Of a stretch of 64,000 bases of DNA, positions 1-8,495 are shown piece by piece. Source of the stretch: Brevibacillus sp042683565 (GTDB taxonomy: Bacteria > Bacillota > Bacilli > Brevibacillales > Brevibacillaceae); contig NZ_JBHUJW010000009.1 of assembly GCF_042683565.1 (NCBI RefSeq), forward strand, positions 1 through 64,000, given 5' to 3'. The notes under the pieces are model-generated. The model searched no databases, was not told the origin of the DNA, and saw only the letters and a list, made by a program, of their open reading frames with translations. Position 1 is the first letter of the stretch. Each line of letters begins with the position of its first letter. Made by a program: the position numbers and the translations under genes.

Positions 1-116
1 ATTTGGACAGGAACTACCTGACCTTTCCAGTGTAAAGGATTTTTTTATGCCACGAACACTTAAATACCGAACATTATAGGTATTTTGAATGGTTAGAAAA
101 GGTTAATGCAACGTTA

Positions 117-1358
117 GTGGTAGCGGAATTATTAAAAAAAAGTGGGCTGGAGAATGTAGCACTTCTTGAAACCGAAGGAAATCCTGTTGTTTATGGAGAC
201 TGGCTGCATGCACAAGGCAAACCAACCGTATTAATTTATGGACATTATGATGTTCAGCCCGTCGATCCATTGGAATTGTGGGATACCCCTCCCTTTGAAC
301 CCGATATCCGCGATGGAAAACTTTATGCGCGAGGAGCAAGTGATAATAAAGGACAAATTTTCTTGCACATCAAAGCGGTGGAAGCCTATTTGGAAACGAA
401 GGGAAGTTTACCCGTTAACATCAAATTTTGCATCGAAGGTGAGGAGGAGATTGGCAGCCCGCACCTTCCTCTTCTTTTAGAGAAGAATCGAGAAAAATTT
501 GCTTCAGATCTTCTTGTCATCTCGGATACAGCGATGCTGGGAGAAAATAAGCCGGCAATTTGTTATGGTTTACGAGGCCTCATTACGTTTGAATTAAAAG
601 TGACTGGTGCCAAAAAAGATCTGCCCTCTGGTCTATATGGAGGGGCTGTACAGAACCCCGTTCATGCGATTGCGAAGATCTTAGGCAGTATGCATAATGA
701 GGATGGCAAGGTTGCCATCGACGGATTCTATGATGATGTGCAAGAGAGTAGTGAAGAAGAGAAAGCGGCTATACTCTCTTTGCAGCATGATGATCAACAA
801 TTGTGCAAGATATTAGGGATAGCGGAACTTTATGGAGAAAAAGGATATACGACGTTGGAGAGGATGTGGACACGTCCTACCTTAGAAATAAACGGGATAC
901 ATAGCGGATACAGTAAAGCTGGCTTTAAAACCATCATTCCTTCTGAAGCCATTGCCCAAATTACTTGCCGATTGGTACCTGACCAGAATCCTTTGGAAAT
1001 ATGCAAAAACATGGAAAAACATGTTCGCAAGTATACTCCTCAAGGTGTTACCTCATCTCTTGTCATGAAGGAATATGCACTACCGTATGTAACTCCCATC
1101 CATCATAAAGCAATTCAAGCAGCAGCGAAAGCATACCAACATGCCTACGACACGAAGGTTGCATTTATACGGGCAGGAGGTTCCATTCCCATCGTGGAAA
1201 CTTTTTCAAACTTGTATCACATACCAGTTGTTCTAATGGGATTTGGGTTGCCAGAAGCTAACGTACATGCGCCAAACGAGTATTTCTGTTTGAATAACTT
1301 CGATAAAGGACTTCGGACACTACTATGCTATTGGAATGAACTGGGGAATATTTATTAG
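117..1358 (+). CDS. M20-family dipeptidase, N-terminally degraded (possible pseudogene)
   Basis: Zn-dependent exopeptidase of the M20 (PepV/CPG2-like) family, probably cytosolic. Metal-ligand motifs of the family are present: YGHYDVQP, GASDNKG, EGEEEIGS, an Asp in ISDTAM, and a His in EANVHAPNEY near the C-terminus. The only plausible in-frame start is GTG at 117, which has no good ribosome-binding site. The family normally carries about 45 more N-terminal residues, including a conserved RIPS segment. Upstream, AAAGGA plus ATG at 47 looks like the true start, but that frame stops after 10 codons at 77-79. The peptide in the GTG frame (positions 57-116) resembles the family N-terminus with a stretch missing. 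A frameshift and an internal deletion are therefore likely. Codon use is AT-rich, unlike everything to the right. Confidence 0.75.
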   Translation: MVAELLKKSGLENVALLETEGNPVVYGDWLHAQGKPTVLIYGHYDVQPVDPLELWDTPPFEPDIRDGKLYARGASDNKGQIFLHIKAVEAYLETKGSLPVNIKFCIEGEEEIGSPHLPLLLEKNREKFASDLLVISDTAMLGENKPAICYGLRGLITFELKVTGAKKDLPSGLYGGAVQNPVHAIAKILGSMHNEDGKVAIDGFYDDVQESSEEEKAAILSLQHDDQQLCKILGIAELYGEKGYTTLERMWTRPTLEINGIHSGYSKAGFKTIIPSEAIAQITCRLVPDQNPLEICKNMEKHVRKYTPQGVTSSLVMKEYALPYVTPIHHKAIQAAAKAYQHAYDTKVAFIRAGGSIPIVETFSNLYHIPVVLMGFGLPEANVHAPNEYFCLNNFDKGLRTLLCYWNELGNIY

Positions 1359-1393
1359 ACGCATCATCATTCACATCCCGGGAGGAAACGCAA

Positions 1394-2326
1394 ATGGCGA
1401 ATCAGGCAGCAGTTATCGGATCGGGGGTCATGGGCCACGGCATTGCCCAGGAATACGCATTGGCCGGGTACACGGTCAATCTCTACGACCTGAAGGAAGA
1501 ATTGTTAAGCAAGGCCAGGCGCAGCGTGGAGACGAGCCTGTCGCTCCTCGTGCGCGAGCAGGTGATCAGCGAACAGGCCAGGCAGGACGCACTGGAGCGA
1601 ATCATCCTCACCACCGATTTGCAGGCAGCAGTCGCACAGGCGGACGTCATCACGGAAGCGATCCCGGAAGTCATTGAGCTCAAATGGGAGCTGTTTGAAA
1701 AGCTGGAGCAGTTTGCGAAAAAAGACGCGATCATCGCATCCAACACCTCTACGTTTTCCATCGCAAAGCTGATCGAAAAGGCGAAGACGCCGCAACGTTT
1801 CATCATCACTCATTTTTTCAATCCGGCCCAGCTCGTCCCTCTCGTGGAAATTGTGCGGGGCGAACAGACGGCGGATGAAGTTGTATCTACTATCATGGAG
1901 ATTATGGTCAAGATCGGGAAGTCGCCGGTGCTGCTGAAAAAAGACGTCCCGGGCTTCATCGCCAACCGACTGCAAGCGGCTCTGATGCGGGAAGCGTTCT
2001 ACCTGCTGCAGGAAGGCGTGACCGATGCAGAGCAGATCGACACGGTCATGAAGGACGGGATTGGCTTTCGCTGGGCGTTCGTCGGCCCGATCGAGACGGC
2101 GGACTTCGGCGGGCTGGATACGTGGAAGCGCGTGATCGAGAATCTTGCCCCGGTGCTGGATGCGTCGCAGAAAGCTCCGGCTCTCATCGAGGAGCGGGTG
2201 GCCAAAGGCGAGCTTGGCACGAAAACCGGTTCGGGCATTTACTCGTATGCGGACACAGCCGTCGAGGAAAAGTTGAAAGCAAGAGACGAGCAGTTTATCC
2301 GCCTGGCTAAAATGAAGCGCGGGTAA
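1394..2326 (+). CDS. 3-hydroxyacyl-CoA (3-hydroxybutyryl-CoA) dehydrogenase
   Basis: NAD-dependent oxidation of L-3-hydroxyacyl-CoA, or reduction of acetoacetyl-CoA, in fatty-acid or butanoate metabolism; cytosolic. 310 aa. An N-terminal Rossmann fold shows GSGVMGHGIAQEYALAGY (residues ~8-25). The catalytic region reads ITHFFNPAQLVPLVEIV with the family His/Asn pair, and the C-terminal helical dimer domain follows from GFIANRLQAALMREA. ATG 1394 has a strong GGGAGG site. It stands alone, with no thiolase or crotonase next to it, so the substrate is open; related members act on carnitine or other 3-hydroxy acids. The GLDTW segment is typical of the wider family. Confidence 0.88.
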   Translation: MANQAAVIGSGVMGHGIAQEYALAGYTVNLYDLKEELLSKARRSVETSLSLLVREQVISEQARQDALERIILTTDLQAAVAQADVITEAIPEVIELKWELFEKLEQFAKKDAIIASNTSTFSIAKLIEKAKTPQRFIITHFFNPAQLVPLVEIVRGEQTADEVVSTIMEIMVKIGKSPVLLKKDVPGFIANRLQAALMREAFYLLQEGVTDAEQIDTVMKDGIGFRWAFVGPIETADFGGLDTWKRVIENLAPVLDASQKAPALIEERVAKGELGTKTGSGIYSYADTAVEEKLKARDEQFIRLAKMKRG

Positions 2327-2415
2327 GGCATGCGGGCAAGGCGGGAGGCTTCTGCCTTGCCGGGAAGTCTGGCGGTATCGGGCAGTACGCATCAGCAGTG
2401 GGTCAAGTTCATGGG

Positions 2416-2456
2416 CCGCTCATGATGAAGTGGGGGATCATCAGGGCGGTCTTTTT
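2416..2456 (+). terminator. Possible intrinsic terminator in the 2327-2642 intergenic region
   Basis: CCGC and ATGAT (2416-2426) pair imperfectly with ATCAT and GCGG (2437-2449), followed by CTTTTTG. A perfect 8-bp stem without a T-run lies at 2335-2342/2354-2361, just after the dehydrogenase. The gap 2327-2642 otherwise holds only the leader of the next gene. I looked for a yybP-ykoY manganese riboswitch here, common before YjbE-type genes, and saw no convincing core. Confidence 0.4.
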
Positions 2457-2642
2457 GTGTATCGGACATGCCATCCAAGCAACCACCCCCGGTGCTCGCG
2501 CGGATGGCCTGTTTGTGCTCCGCAGGAAGAAATCCCTCTTTTCCTAGAGAAATTTACGAAATCCAATAAAAATATACTGCGAATTGGGGAAGAAAGGTCT
2601 ATTATTGACACTATGGCTATAGTTTTTCAAGGGGGAGCTGAC

Positions 2643-3344
2643 ATGACAGAATTTTTATTGAGTCTCTTGCAAATTATCATTGTGAACCTCGTATTGAGTG
2701 GCGACAACGCTGTCGTGATCGCTCTCGCTTGCAGGAACCTGAAACCGGACTTGCAAAAGAAGGCAGTCTTTTGGGGCAGCGCCGGAGCCATCGTGCTGCG
2801 GATCGTTCTGACCTTCATCGCAATCTGGCTGCTGCAAATCCCGATGGTACAGGTGGTAGGAGGACTTCTGCTCATCTGGATCGCCATCAAGCTGCTGAAG
2901 GGTGAAGACGAGGAAAGTCATATCAGCAGCGGCTCCAATATGATTGAAGCGTTGAAAACGATTATTTTTGCGGACCTGATCATGAGTCTGGACAACGTCA
3001 TTGCGGTAGCGGGGGCGGCTAACGGCAACCTGCTGCTGGTCATCTTCGGACTGGCCATCAGCATTCCGTTGATCATTTGGGGAAGCCAGCTGCTGATGAA
3101 GCTGATGAACCGCTTCCCGATCATCGTGCTGCTGGGGGCTGCGCTGCTCGGGTACACAGCCGGGGAGATGATTGTCGGGGACAAGCTCGTCGGCGGCTTT
3201 ATCGAAGAAACCCTGCCTGTGCTGCATATCGTTTTGCCGGTCGCGCTGGCGCTTGTTGTCATCGCCGTGGGGAACTACTTGAAGCGTAAAGCAGAAAAGG
3301 AAAGAGCGGAAAGCCTCGCGCAGGATCACGCGGAGACGTTGTAA
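2643..3344 (+). CDS. TerC-family integral membrane protein, YjbE type
   Basis: 233-aa polytopic membrane protein with about seven hydrophobic segments. Two TerC signature repeats are visible: NLVLSGDNAVVIALA (residues ~14-28) and ADLIMSLDNVIAVAG (~110-124), each with the acidic Asp-Asn that probably binds metal. In Bacillus, TerC relatives have been tied to manganese export and metallation of secreted proteins; YjbE itself is less studied. ATG 2643 is preceded by GGGGGAGCTGAC; an in-frame extension upstream to 2430 lacks membrane or family sequence and was not used. The C-terminus is charged and cytoplasmic. It appears monocistronic, closed by the strong terminator at 3418-3474. Confidence 0.87.
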   Translation: MTEFLLSLLQIIIVNLVLSGDNAVVIALACRNLKPDLQKKAVFWGSAGAIVLRIVLTFIAIWLLQIPMVQVVGGLLLIWIAIKLLKGEDEESHISSGSNMIEALKTIIFADLIMSLDNVIAVAGAANGNLLLVIFGLAISIPLIIWGSQLLMKLMNRFPIIVLLGAALLGYTAGEMIVGDKLVGGFIEETLPVLHIVLPVALALVVIAVGNYLKRKAEKERAESLAQDHAETL

Positions 3345-3417
3345 TACATGATCGAGCTGGCAACAGCGGGCCAAGACCTGCAAAGCAGCGTCTGAAACGC
3401 GCACCGCATCCCTTTTT

Positions 3418-3474
3418 CCACGCCAAAAAGACCTGCACGCTCCTTTAGAGGAACGGCAGGTCTTTTTGGCGTGG
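3418..3474. terminator. Strong bidirectional intrinsic terminator
   Basis: A perfect 19-bp inverted repeat, 3418-3436 with 3456-3474, contains AAAAAG/CTTTTT runs in both directions and an 18-nt loop. It ends the TerC-family gene. Confidence 0.85.
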
Positions 3475-3565
3475 AGCGGGCTGCTCCTGACTACGGCGAT
3501 GGCATTCTGACAGGCAAACTGTGGCGGCAAAGCGGTTGCCAGCTTTGAAATGCGCTGCTGGAGAA

Positions 3566-3579
3566 TGAAAGCGTTTGCA
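3566..3579 (+). promoter_or_regulatory. Candidate cre (CcpA-binding) site
   Basis: TGAAAGCGTTTGCA matches the Bacillus cre consensus (WTGNAANCGNWNNCW, with A at 3565) at every fixed position. It lies in the 444-bp gap before the small membrane protein gene at 3789, about 150 bp upstream of the best -10 element (TACAAT, 3726-3731). Its target could be that gene or a transcript reading into the oxidase operon. Nothing else was recognised in 3475-3720. Confidence 0.5.
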
Positions 3580-3788
3580 ACTCAGGGGATAGAACAAGTC
3601 AGCTTCACATTTGTGACACAAAGGGAAAATATAACAACTCATTGTCCAAGAGATTTATGAAAAAACTTTTGACAAATTTTCAATAAAAATTTGAACAAAA
3701 CATGAACAAGAAGTGAATTTTGTGTTACAATATGTTCATCAGAGAGTAACGAAAGAAGCGAAATTTACAAAGACAGGGGTCTTGTGAC

Positions 3789-4001
3789 ATGAATAACGAG
3801 AAAAAAGCGGCAGACACTTTGAAATGGATGGCTTGGACGGCAACGATCATCGGGGCATTGCTTCTGGTGTTCAATGTAAGCGATTTCAGATCGGAAAACT
3901 TTCCGCTCATGGTCTCGATCGGCTTCCTGATCGCAGGGATGAACATTTTCCTGCTGAGCACGGTCTTCCGTTTGATGAACATTCGCAAACAGCAAGCGTG
4001 A
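3789..4001 (+). CDS. Small two-helix membrane protein of unknown function
   Basis: 70 aa. A charged N-terminus precedes two hydrophobic segments (about residues 13-28 and 38-58), and the C-terminus is basic (RLMNIRKQQA). I do not recognise the family. ATG 3789 follows an AGGGGT element. A TACAAT -10 at 3726-3731 lies suitably upstream with a weak TGAACA -35 at 3703-3708. It has its own terminator at 4058-4090 and sits before the quinol oxidase operon, so a respiratory link is possible but unproven. Confidence 0.65.
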   Translation: MNNEKKAADTLKWMAWTATIIGALLLVFNVSDFRSENFPLMVSIGFLIAGMNIFLLSTVFRLMNIRKQQA

Positions 4002-4057
4002 CAGAAGCGCGTTGACAACCGCATAGGAAAGTCTGGTGTTTTATTGAAAGTGAATTG

Positions 4058-4090
4058 GCCCGGTGCTGCAACAGTAGCGCCGGGCTTTTT
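4058..4090 (+). terminator. Intrinsic terminator after the small membrane protein gene
   Basis: GCCCGGTGCT (4058-4067) pairs with AGCGCCGGGC (4076-4085) with one G-U pair, then TTTTT. The rest of the 4002-4354 gap (4091-4354) is AT-rich leader for the oxidase operon. A TTGAAC at 4213 is a possible -35, but I could not fix a convincing promoter. Confidence 0.75.
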
Positions 4091-4354
4091 GGCGTGAGTG
4101 GGTACATGCACCAAATCTGGATCGATATGTGAAGGGGTGGAGATTCATAGCAATATTATGATCAACTCGTGACTGGTTCGTGAACACTTTGTAACAGAAA
4201 AACTACGAAATCTTGAACGTGGAAAAAAAGACGTACAAAATCTGCTTTACTCTGATAGTATGTAGTTGCGGTTCATACAGGTGTTCACCTACGTTGAAAA
4301 ATGAATGTCAAGCATTGCTCTGTCTGTTGTGTGAAAGAGGGAGGGATTAGGAGA

Positions 4355-5332
4355 ATGAGTGGAGGAAAAATGCTGAGGCAGCTTCGCTTTTTTGTCTTGG
4401 CAGCATTAGCAGCTGTCCTGCTGTCTGGATGCGGAAATGAGTACCTGGTTCTGAATCCAAAAGGGCCAGTTGCCGAAACGCAGTACAATCTCATTATCAT
4501 CTCGGTGATTTTGTGCGCAATCATAATTGTTCCCGTTCTCGCGCTTACCGCATTTATCGTTTACCGATATCGCGATACACCTGAGAACAAGGCACCTTAC
4601 AAACCGAATTGGGCGCATAACACGACCATGGAAGTTATCTGGTGGGCAATTCCGATTGTCATTATTGCCATTTTGGGTTACTTCACCGTTCGTGACACAT
4701 ACGCCCTGAAAGAGAACCCGAATAAAGAAGTGAAGCCGATGACCATTCAGGTTACGGCGTTGGATTGGAAATGGATGTTTACTTATCCGGAACAAAATAT
4801 CGCAACTGTTAACTACCTGGAAATCCCTGCCGGCGTACCGATTCAGTTCCAGGTATCTGCCGAAGCTCCGATGAACTCGTTCTGGGTGCCTGAGTTGGGC
4901 GGCCAGGTATACGCGATGTCGGGGATGGCTACAGAGCTGTATCTGCAAGCCGATCAGCCGGGCGAATTTTACGGAGTTGGCGCGAACTTCTCCGGTGAAG
5001 GCTTTGCACACATGCAGTTCAAGGTCGTTGCCAAACCGCAAAACGAATTTGACCAGTGGGTGAAAGAAGTCAAAGGTACGACCCCTGCAATGTCCAAGGA
5101 AGATTATGAAGTGCTGAAAAAACCAGGAGTGACAGAGGAGAAAACGTACTCGGCATTCCCGAAAGGCCTGTTTGAAGAAATTGTACAGAAATACAGCCAC
5201 GGTCATGACATGAACTACGTCATGCATCCGGAAGAAACGGCTACCGGCAAAGAAACCGAACAAAGTGCTGACATGAGCCAGATGCCTGGAATGGATCACT
5301 CCAGCATGGATCATTCCAAGATGAATCACTAG
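4355..5332 (+). CDS. qoxA: Cytochrome aa3 quinol oxidase subunit II (lipoprotein)
   Basis: Subunit II of a proton-pumping haem-copper terminal oxidase. 325 aa from ATG 4355, with GGGAGGG at good spacing. A signal peptide ends in lipobox LLSGC (Cys ~28), followed by two membrane helices (~45-70 and ~90-110) and an extracellular cupredoxin domain. The domain lacks the paired Cys and the His/Met ligands of a CuA centre: PMNSFWVPELGGQVYAMSGM runs where a cytochrome c oxidase would have CuA ligands. Menaquinol rather than cytochrome c is therefore the likely donor. The C-terminal tail is unusually rich in Met and His (MPGMDHSSMDHSKMNH). It is the first gene of a four-gene operon. Confidence 0.93.
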   Translation: MSGGKMLRQLRFFVLAALAAVLLSGCGNEYLVLNPKGPVAETQYNLIIISVILCAIIIVPVLALTAFIVYRYRDTPENKAPYKPNWAHNTTMEVIWWAIPIVIIAILGYFTVRDTYALKENPNKEVKPMTIQVTALDWKWMFTYPEQNIATVNYLEIPAGVPIQFQVSAEAPMNSFWVPELGGQVYAMSGMATELYLQADQPGEFYGVGANFSGEGFAHMQFKVVAKPQNEFDQWVKEVKGTTPAMSKEDYEVLKKPGVTEEKTYSAFPKGLFEEIVQKYSHGHDMNYVMHPEETATGKETEQSADMSQMPGMDHSSMDHSKMNH

Positions 5333-5355
5333 GGAAAAGGGAGGAGGAATACCAA

Positions 5356-7326
5356 GTGTGGGAAAACCTGAAAGAATTTGCGTCCACGTTCTTCGTTACA
5401 GGTGATCCGCTGATTTACGGCGCAGACGTATCCATTGCACTGACCGTAGTCGCGATCGTGTTTGTCTTGACCAAGTATAAAAAATGGGGTTGGCTGTGGC
5501 GTGAATGGCTGACAACCGTTGACCATAAACGAATCGGGATCATGTACTTGATCGCCTCGCTTTTGATGCTGTTCCGCGGCGGGGTCGACGCCCTGCTGAT
5601 GCGGATGCAGCTGGCATTCCCGAACGTGGAGTTCCTGCATTCAGATCACTACAATGCCATCTTTACGACTCACGGTACGATCATGATCTTGTTCATGGCG
5701 ATGCCGATGATGTTTGCTCTGTTCAACATGGTTGTACCCCTGCAGATCGGGGCGCGCGACGTTGCCTATCCGTTCCTGAACGCCGTCAGCTTCTGGCTGT
5801 TCATGTTCGGCGCGTTGCTGTTCAACCTGTCGTTTGTCATCGGGGGTTCCCCGGACGCCGGCTGGCTGTCCTATCCGCCGCTGTCGGAAAACGATTTTAG
5901 TCCCGGACCTGGACAAAACTTCTGGATCTGGGGGATTCAGATTTCCGGGATTGGTTCTTTGGCAACAGGGATCAACTTCATCGTCACCATTTTGAAAATG
6001 CGTGCACCTGGCATGAAGCTGATGAAGATGCCAATGTTTACATGGTCTGTATTGTCCAGTTGTATCACCATTATTTTCGCTTTCCCGATTTTGACAATCA
6101 CCATTGCTTTGCTGTTCCTTGACCGTTTTACTGGTGCCCACTTCTTTACAATGGGCGGCGGCGGTAACCCGATGATGTACCTCAACCTCATCTGGATGTG
6201 GGGTCACCCAGAGGTATACATCGTTGTATTGCCAGCGTTTGGTATTTACTCGGAAGTCGTAGCAACGTTCTCGAAGAAACCGATCTTCGGATACAAATCC
6301 ATGGTCGTTGCCTTGATGTCGATTGCGATTGTTTCCTTCTTCACCTGGGCGCACCATTTCTTCACAATGGGTACAGCCGCCAGCGTTATCGCGTTCTTTG
6401 CGATTTCCACAATGGTCGTCGGTATCCCGACCGGGGTGAAGGTATTCAACTGGCTGTTTACCATGTTCCGTGGTCGGATATCCTTCAAACAGCCTATGCT
6501 GTGGACCATTGCGTTCATTCCTTGCTTTGTCGTAGGTGGTGCGACCGGCGTCATGCTGGCTGTCGCTCCTGCCGATTATCAATACCATAACAGTTACTTC
6601 CTGATTGCCCACTTCCACCAGGTGCTGATCGGTGGTGTTGTGTTCGGTTACCTGGCAGGTCTTTACTACTGGTGGCCAAAACTGTTCGGCTTCAAGCTGG
6701 ACGAAAAGCTCGGCAAATGGGCTTTCTGGACCTGGAACATCGGTTTCTACATTTGCTTCATGCCGCAGTACGCACTGGGCTTCATGGGTATGACCCGTCG
6801 TTACTACACGTACGGCTGGGATCGCGGTTGGGCAGACCTCAACCTGATCTCGACTGTCGGGGCATTCCTGATGGGGATCGGTTTCATCTTCCAGGTATGG
6901 CAAATCACTTACAGCATCAAGCACGGCGAGCGCGATACTACGGGCGACCCGTGGAATGCACGCACGCTGGAATGGTCGATTCCTTCGCCAGCGCCGTTCT
7001 ACAACTTCGCTGTCGTTCCTACCGTAAAATCTGCGGATGACTGGTGGGAGACGAAACAAGCAAAAGCAAATGGCACGTATAAAGCAGAGCCTGTGCATCT
7101 GGAGCCAATCCATATGCCGAAAAACTCGGGTATTCCGTTTATTATGTCTGTCTTCTGGTTCCTGGTCGGATTTGGCCTTACATTCAACTGGGTGTGGATG
7201 GCAGTTATCGGATTCATCGGCGTGGGGCTGTGCATGTGGGTACGTTCCTTCCAATATGATACGGATTATTACGTACCGGTGGAGGAAGTGCGCAGCACGG
7301 AGGCTTCACTGGGGAGGTTTTATTAA
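5356..7326 (+). CDS. qoxB: Cytochrome aa3 quinol oxidase subunit I
   Basis: 656-aa catalytic subunit carrying low-spin haem a, haem a3 and CuB; integral membrane protein with about 14-15 helices. Hallmarks visible are WGHPEVYIVVLPAFG (CuB His and cross-linked Tyr), THHFFTMG-like WAHHFFTMG (two CuB His), and HFHQVLIGG (haem ligands). ATTTHGTIMI, here FTTHGTIMILFM, includes the low-spin haem His. It starts at GTG 5356 after AGGAGG. Length fits QoxB. It follows qoxA by 23 nt and overlaps the next gene by one base (TAATG). Confidence 0.95.
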   Translation: MWENLKEFASTFFVTGDPLIYGADVSIALTVVAIVFVLTKYKKWGWLWREWLTTVDHKRIGIMYLIASLLMLFRGGVDALLMRMQLAFPNVEFLHSDHYNAIFTTHGTIMILFMAMPMMFALFNMVVPLQIGARDVAYPFLNAVSFWLFMFGALLFNLSFVIGGSPDAGWLSYPPLSENDFSPGPGQNFWIWGIQISGIGSLATGINFIVTILKMRAPGMKLMKMPMFTWSVLSSCITIIFAFPILTITIALLFLDRFTGAHFFTMGGGGNPMMYLNLIWMWGHPEVYIVVLPAFGIYSEVVATFSKKPIFGYKSMVVALMSIAIVSFFTWAHHFFTMGTAASVIAFFAISTMVVGIPTGVKVFNWLFTMFRGRISFKQPMLWTIAFIPCFVVGGATGVMLAVAPADYQYHNSYFLIAHFHQVLIGGVVFGYLAGLYYWWPKLFGFKLDEKLGKWAFWTWNIGFYICFMPQYALGFMGMTRRYYTYGWDRGWADLNLISTVGAFLMGIGFIFQVWQITYSIKHGERDTTGDPWNARTLEWSIPSPAPFYNFAVVPTVKSADDWWETKQAKANGTYKAEPVHLEPIHMPKNSGIPFIMSVFWFLVGFGLTFNWVWMAVIGFIGVGLCMWVRSFQYDTDYYVPVEEVRSTEASLGRFY

Positions 7327-7940
7327 TGACGACTCAACACGACCACGCTCATGGAGCGCACGATCATGAACATGGCCACGAAGAACACGAACAACTGAAG
7401 GTCCTTGGCTTCTGGATTTTCGTTGTGACTGACTGTCTCTTGTTCGGTACGCTGTTTGCCACTTTTGCGGTGTTGATGCACAACTTCGCGGGCGGACCGA
7501 CAGGAAAAGAATTGTTCGAGCTGCCGGGGATCATCGCTTCGACCTTTATCCTTTTGACCAGCAGCTTCACGAGCGGCTTGGCTGTTCTGGCGATGAACAA
7601 AGGCAAAGTGAAAGAAATGATTTCCTGGCTGGCAGTAACGGCTGTACTCGGTTTGGCGTTCGTTGTTTTGGAGATCAATGAGTTCACGCATCTGGTGCAT
7701 GAGGGAGCAACCATGGCTACCAGTGCATTCTGGTCCGCGTTCTTTACACTTGTCGGTACGCACGGACTTCACGTTTCGGTCGGCTTGTTCTGGATGGTGG
7801 CGCTGATGATTCAGCTGAAACGCCGCGGCGTCACTCCGGTTACCCGCCGCAAAGTGACCAATCTGAGCCTGTACTGGCACTTCCTGGACGTTGTGTGGAT
7901 CTTCCTCTTCACAGTCGTCTACCTGATGGGGGTGATGTAG
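7326..7940 (+). CDS. qoxC: Cytochrome aa3 quinol oxidase subunit III
   Basis: 204 aa, five hydrophobic segments, matching the short subunit III of quinol oxidases. Conserved family stretches include LLTSSFTSGLAV and GTHGLHVSVGLFWM. ATG 7326 overlaps the qoxB stop, implying translational coupling. The N-terminus is strikingly His-rich (8 His in the first 23 residues, alternating with Asp, Glu and Gly), which is not needed for the oxidase fold and resembles metal-binding tails. Confidence 0.93.
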   Translation: MTTQHDHAHGAHDHEHGHEEHEQLKVLGFWIFVVTDCLLFGTLFATFAVLMHNFAGGPTGKELFELPGIIASTFILLTSSFTSGLAVLAMNKGKVKEMISWLAVTAVLGLAFVVLEINEFTHLVHEGATMATSAFWSAFFTLVGTHGLHVSVGLFWMVALMIQLKRRGVTPVTRRKVTNLSLYWHFLDVVWIFLFTVVYLMGVM

Positions 7941-7941
7941 G

Positions 7942-8259
7942 ATGGCACAACATGGAAATCATGGAGATCATCACAATCACGGATCGCTTAAATCGTATGT
8001 AATCGGCTTTATTCTGTCGATTGTGCTCACCATCATTCCGCTGGTGCTGGTCATGAACAACATGCTGGATAAGGCCACTACCGTGATCTGGATTCTGGTG
8101 ATGGCGGTCCTGCAATTCATCGTTCAGCTGTTCTTCTTCATGCACATCCGTGAAGGAGAAAAGCCGCGCTACAACGTACAGACGCTTATTTTGGGCCTGG
8201 TGATTGTCGTCACCATTATCGCAGGGTCCATCTGGATCATGATGTTCAATAAGTATTAA
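7942..8259 (+). CDS. qoxD: Cytochrome aa3 quinol oxidase subunit IV
   Basis: 105 aa with three membrane helices; the family motif LQFIVQLFFFMHI is present. Subunit IV is thought to assist assembly or CuB incorporation. ATG 7942 starts one base after the qoxC stop. Like qoxC, it has a His-rich N-terminus (5 His in 15 residues). Last gene of the operon. Confidence 0.92.
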   Translation: MAQHGNHGDHHNHGSLKSYVIGFILSIVLTIIPLVLVMNNMLDKATTVIWILVMAVLQFIVQLFFFMHIREGEKPRYNVQTLILGLVIVVTIIAGSIWIMMFNKY

Positions 8260-8283
8260 GAAAAGCAGGCTTTTGAATGAAAG

Positions 8284-8327
8284 AGAGGCGTGACCTGGCG
8301 ATTTGCTGCCGGTGTCGCGCCTCTTTT
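8284..8327 (+). terminator. Intrinsic terminator of the qox operon
   Basis: AGAGGCG plus TGAC (8284 onward) pairs with GTCGCGCCTCT (ending 8324), followed by a T-run to 8327. Confidence 0.8.
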
Positions 8328-8495
8328 TGCATGGTAAGGCAAAAGGGACGCTTGGGGGCATGGAACGGGGGCGCGGCAAGGCAGCTTTCTGATCCGGAGC
8401 AAATTTGCTGAAGGAACGACAGTTTCAAGATTTTCTTTTTCTCTACAAAGTATATAATTATGTTGTCAAACACATTTTGGAAGGGGGAGCTTGTC

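Noticed and set aside
2327..2642. A yybP-ykoY manganese riboswitch before the TerC/YjbE-type gene
   Set aside because: The conserved core of that class could not be found; only two ordinary hairpins are visible. A covariance search would settle it.
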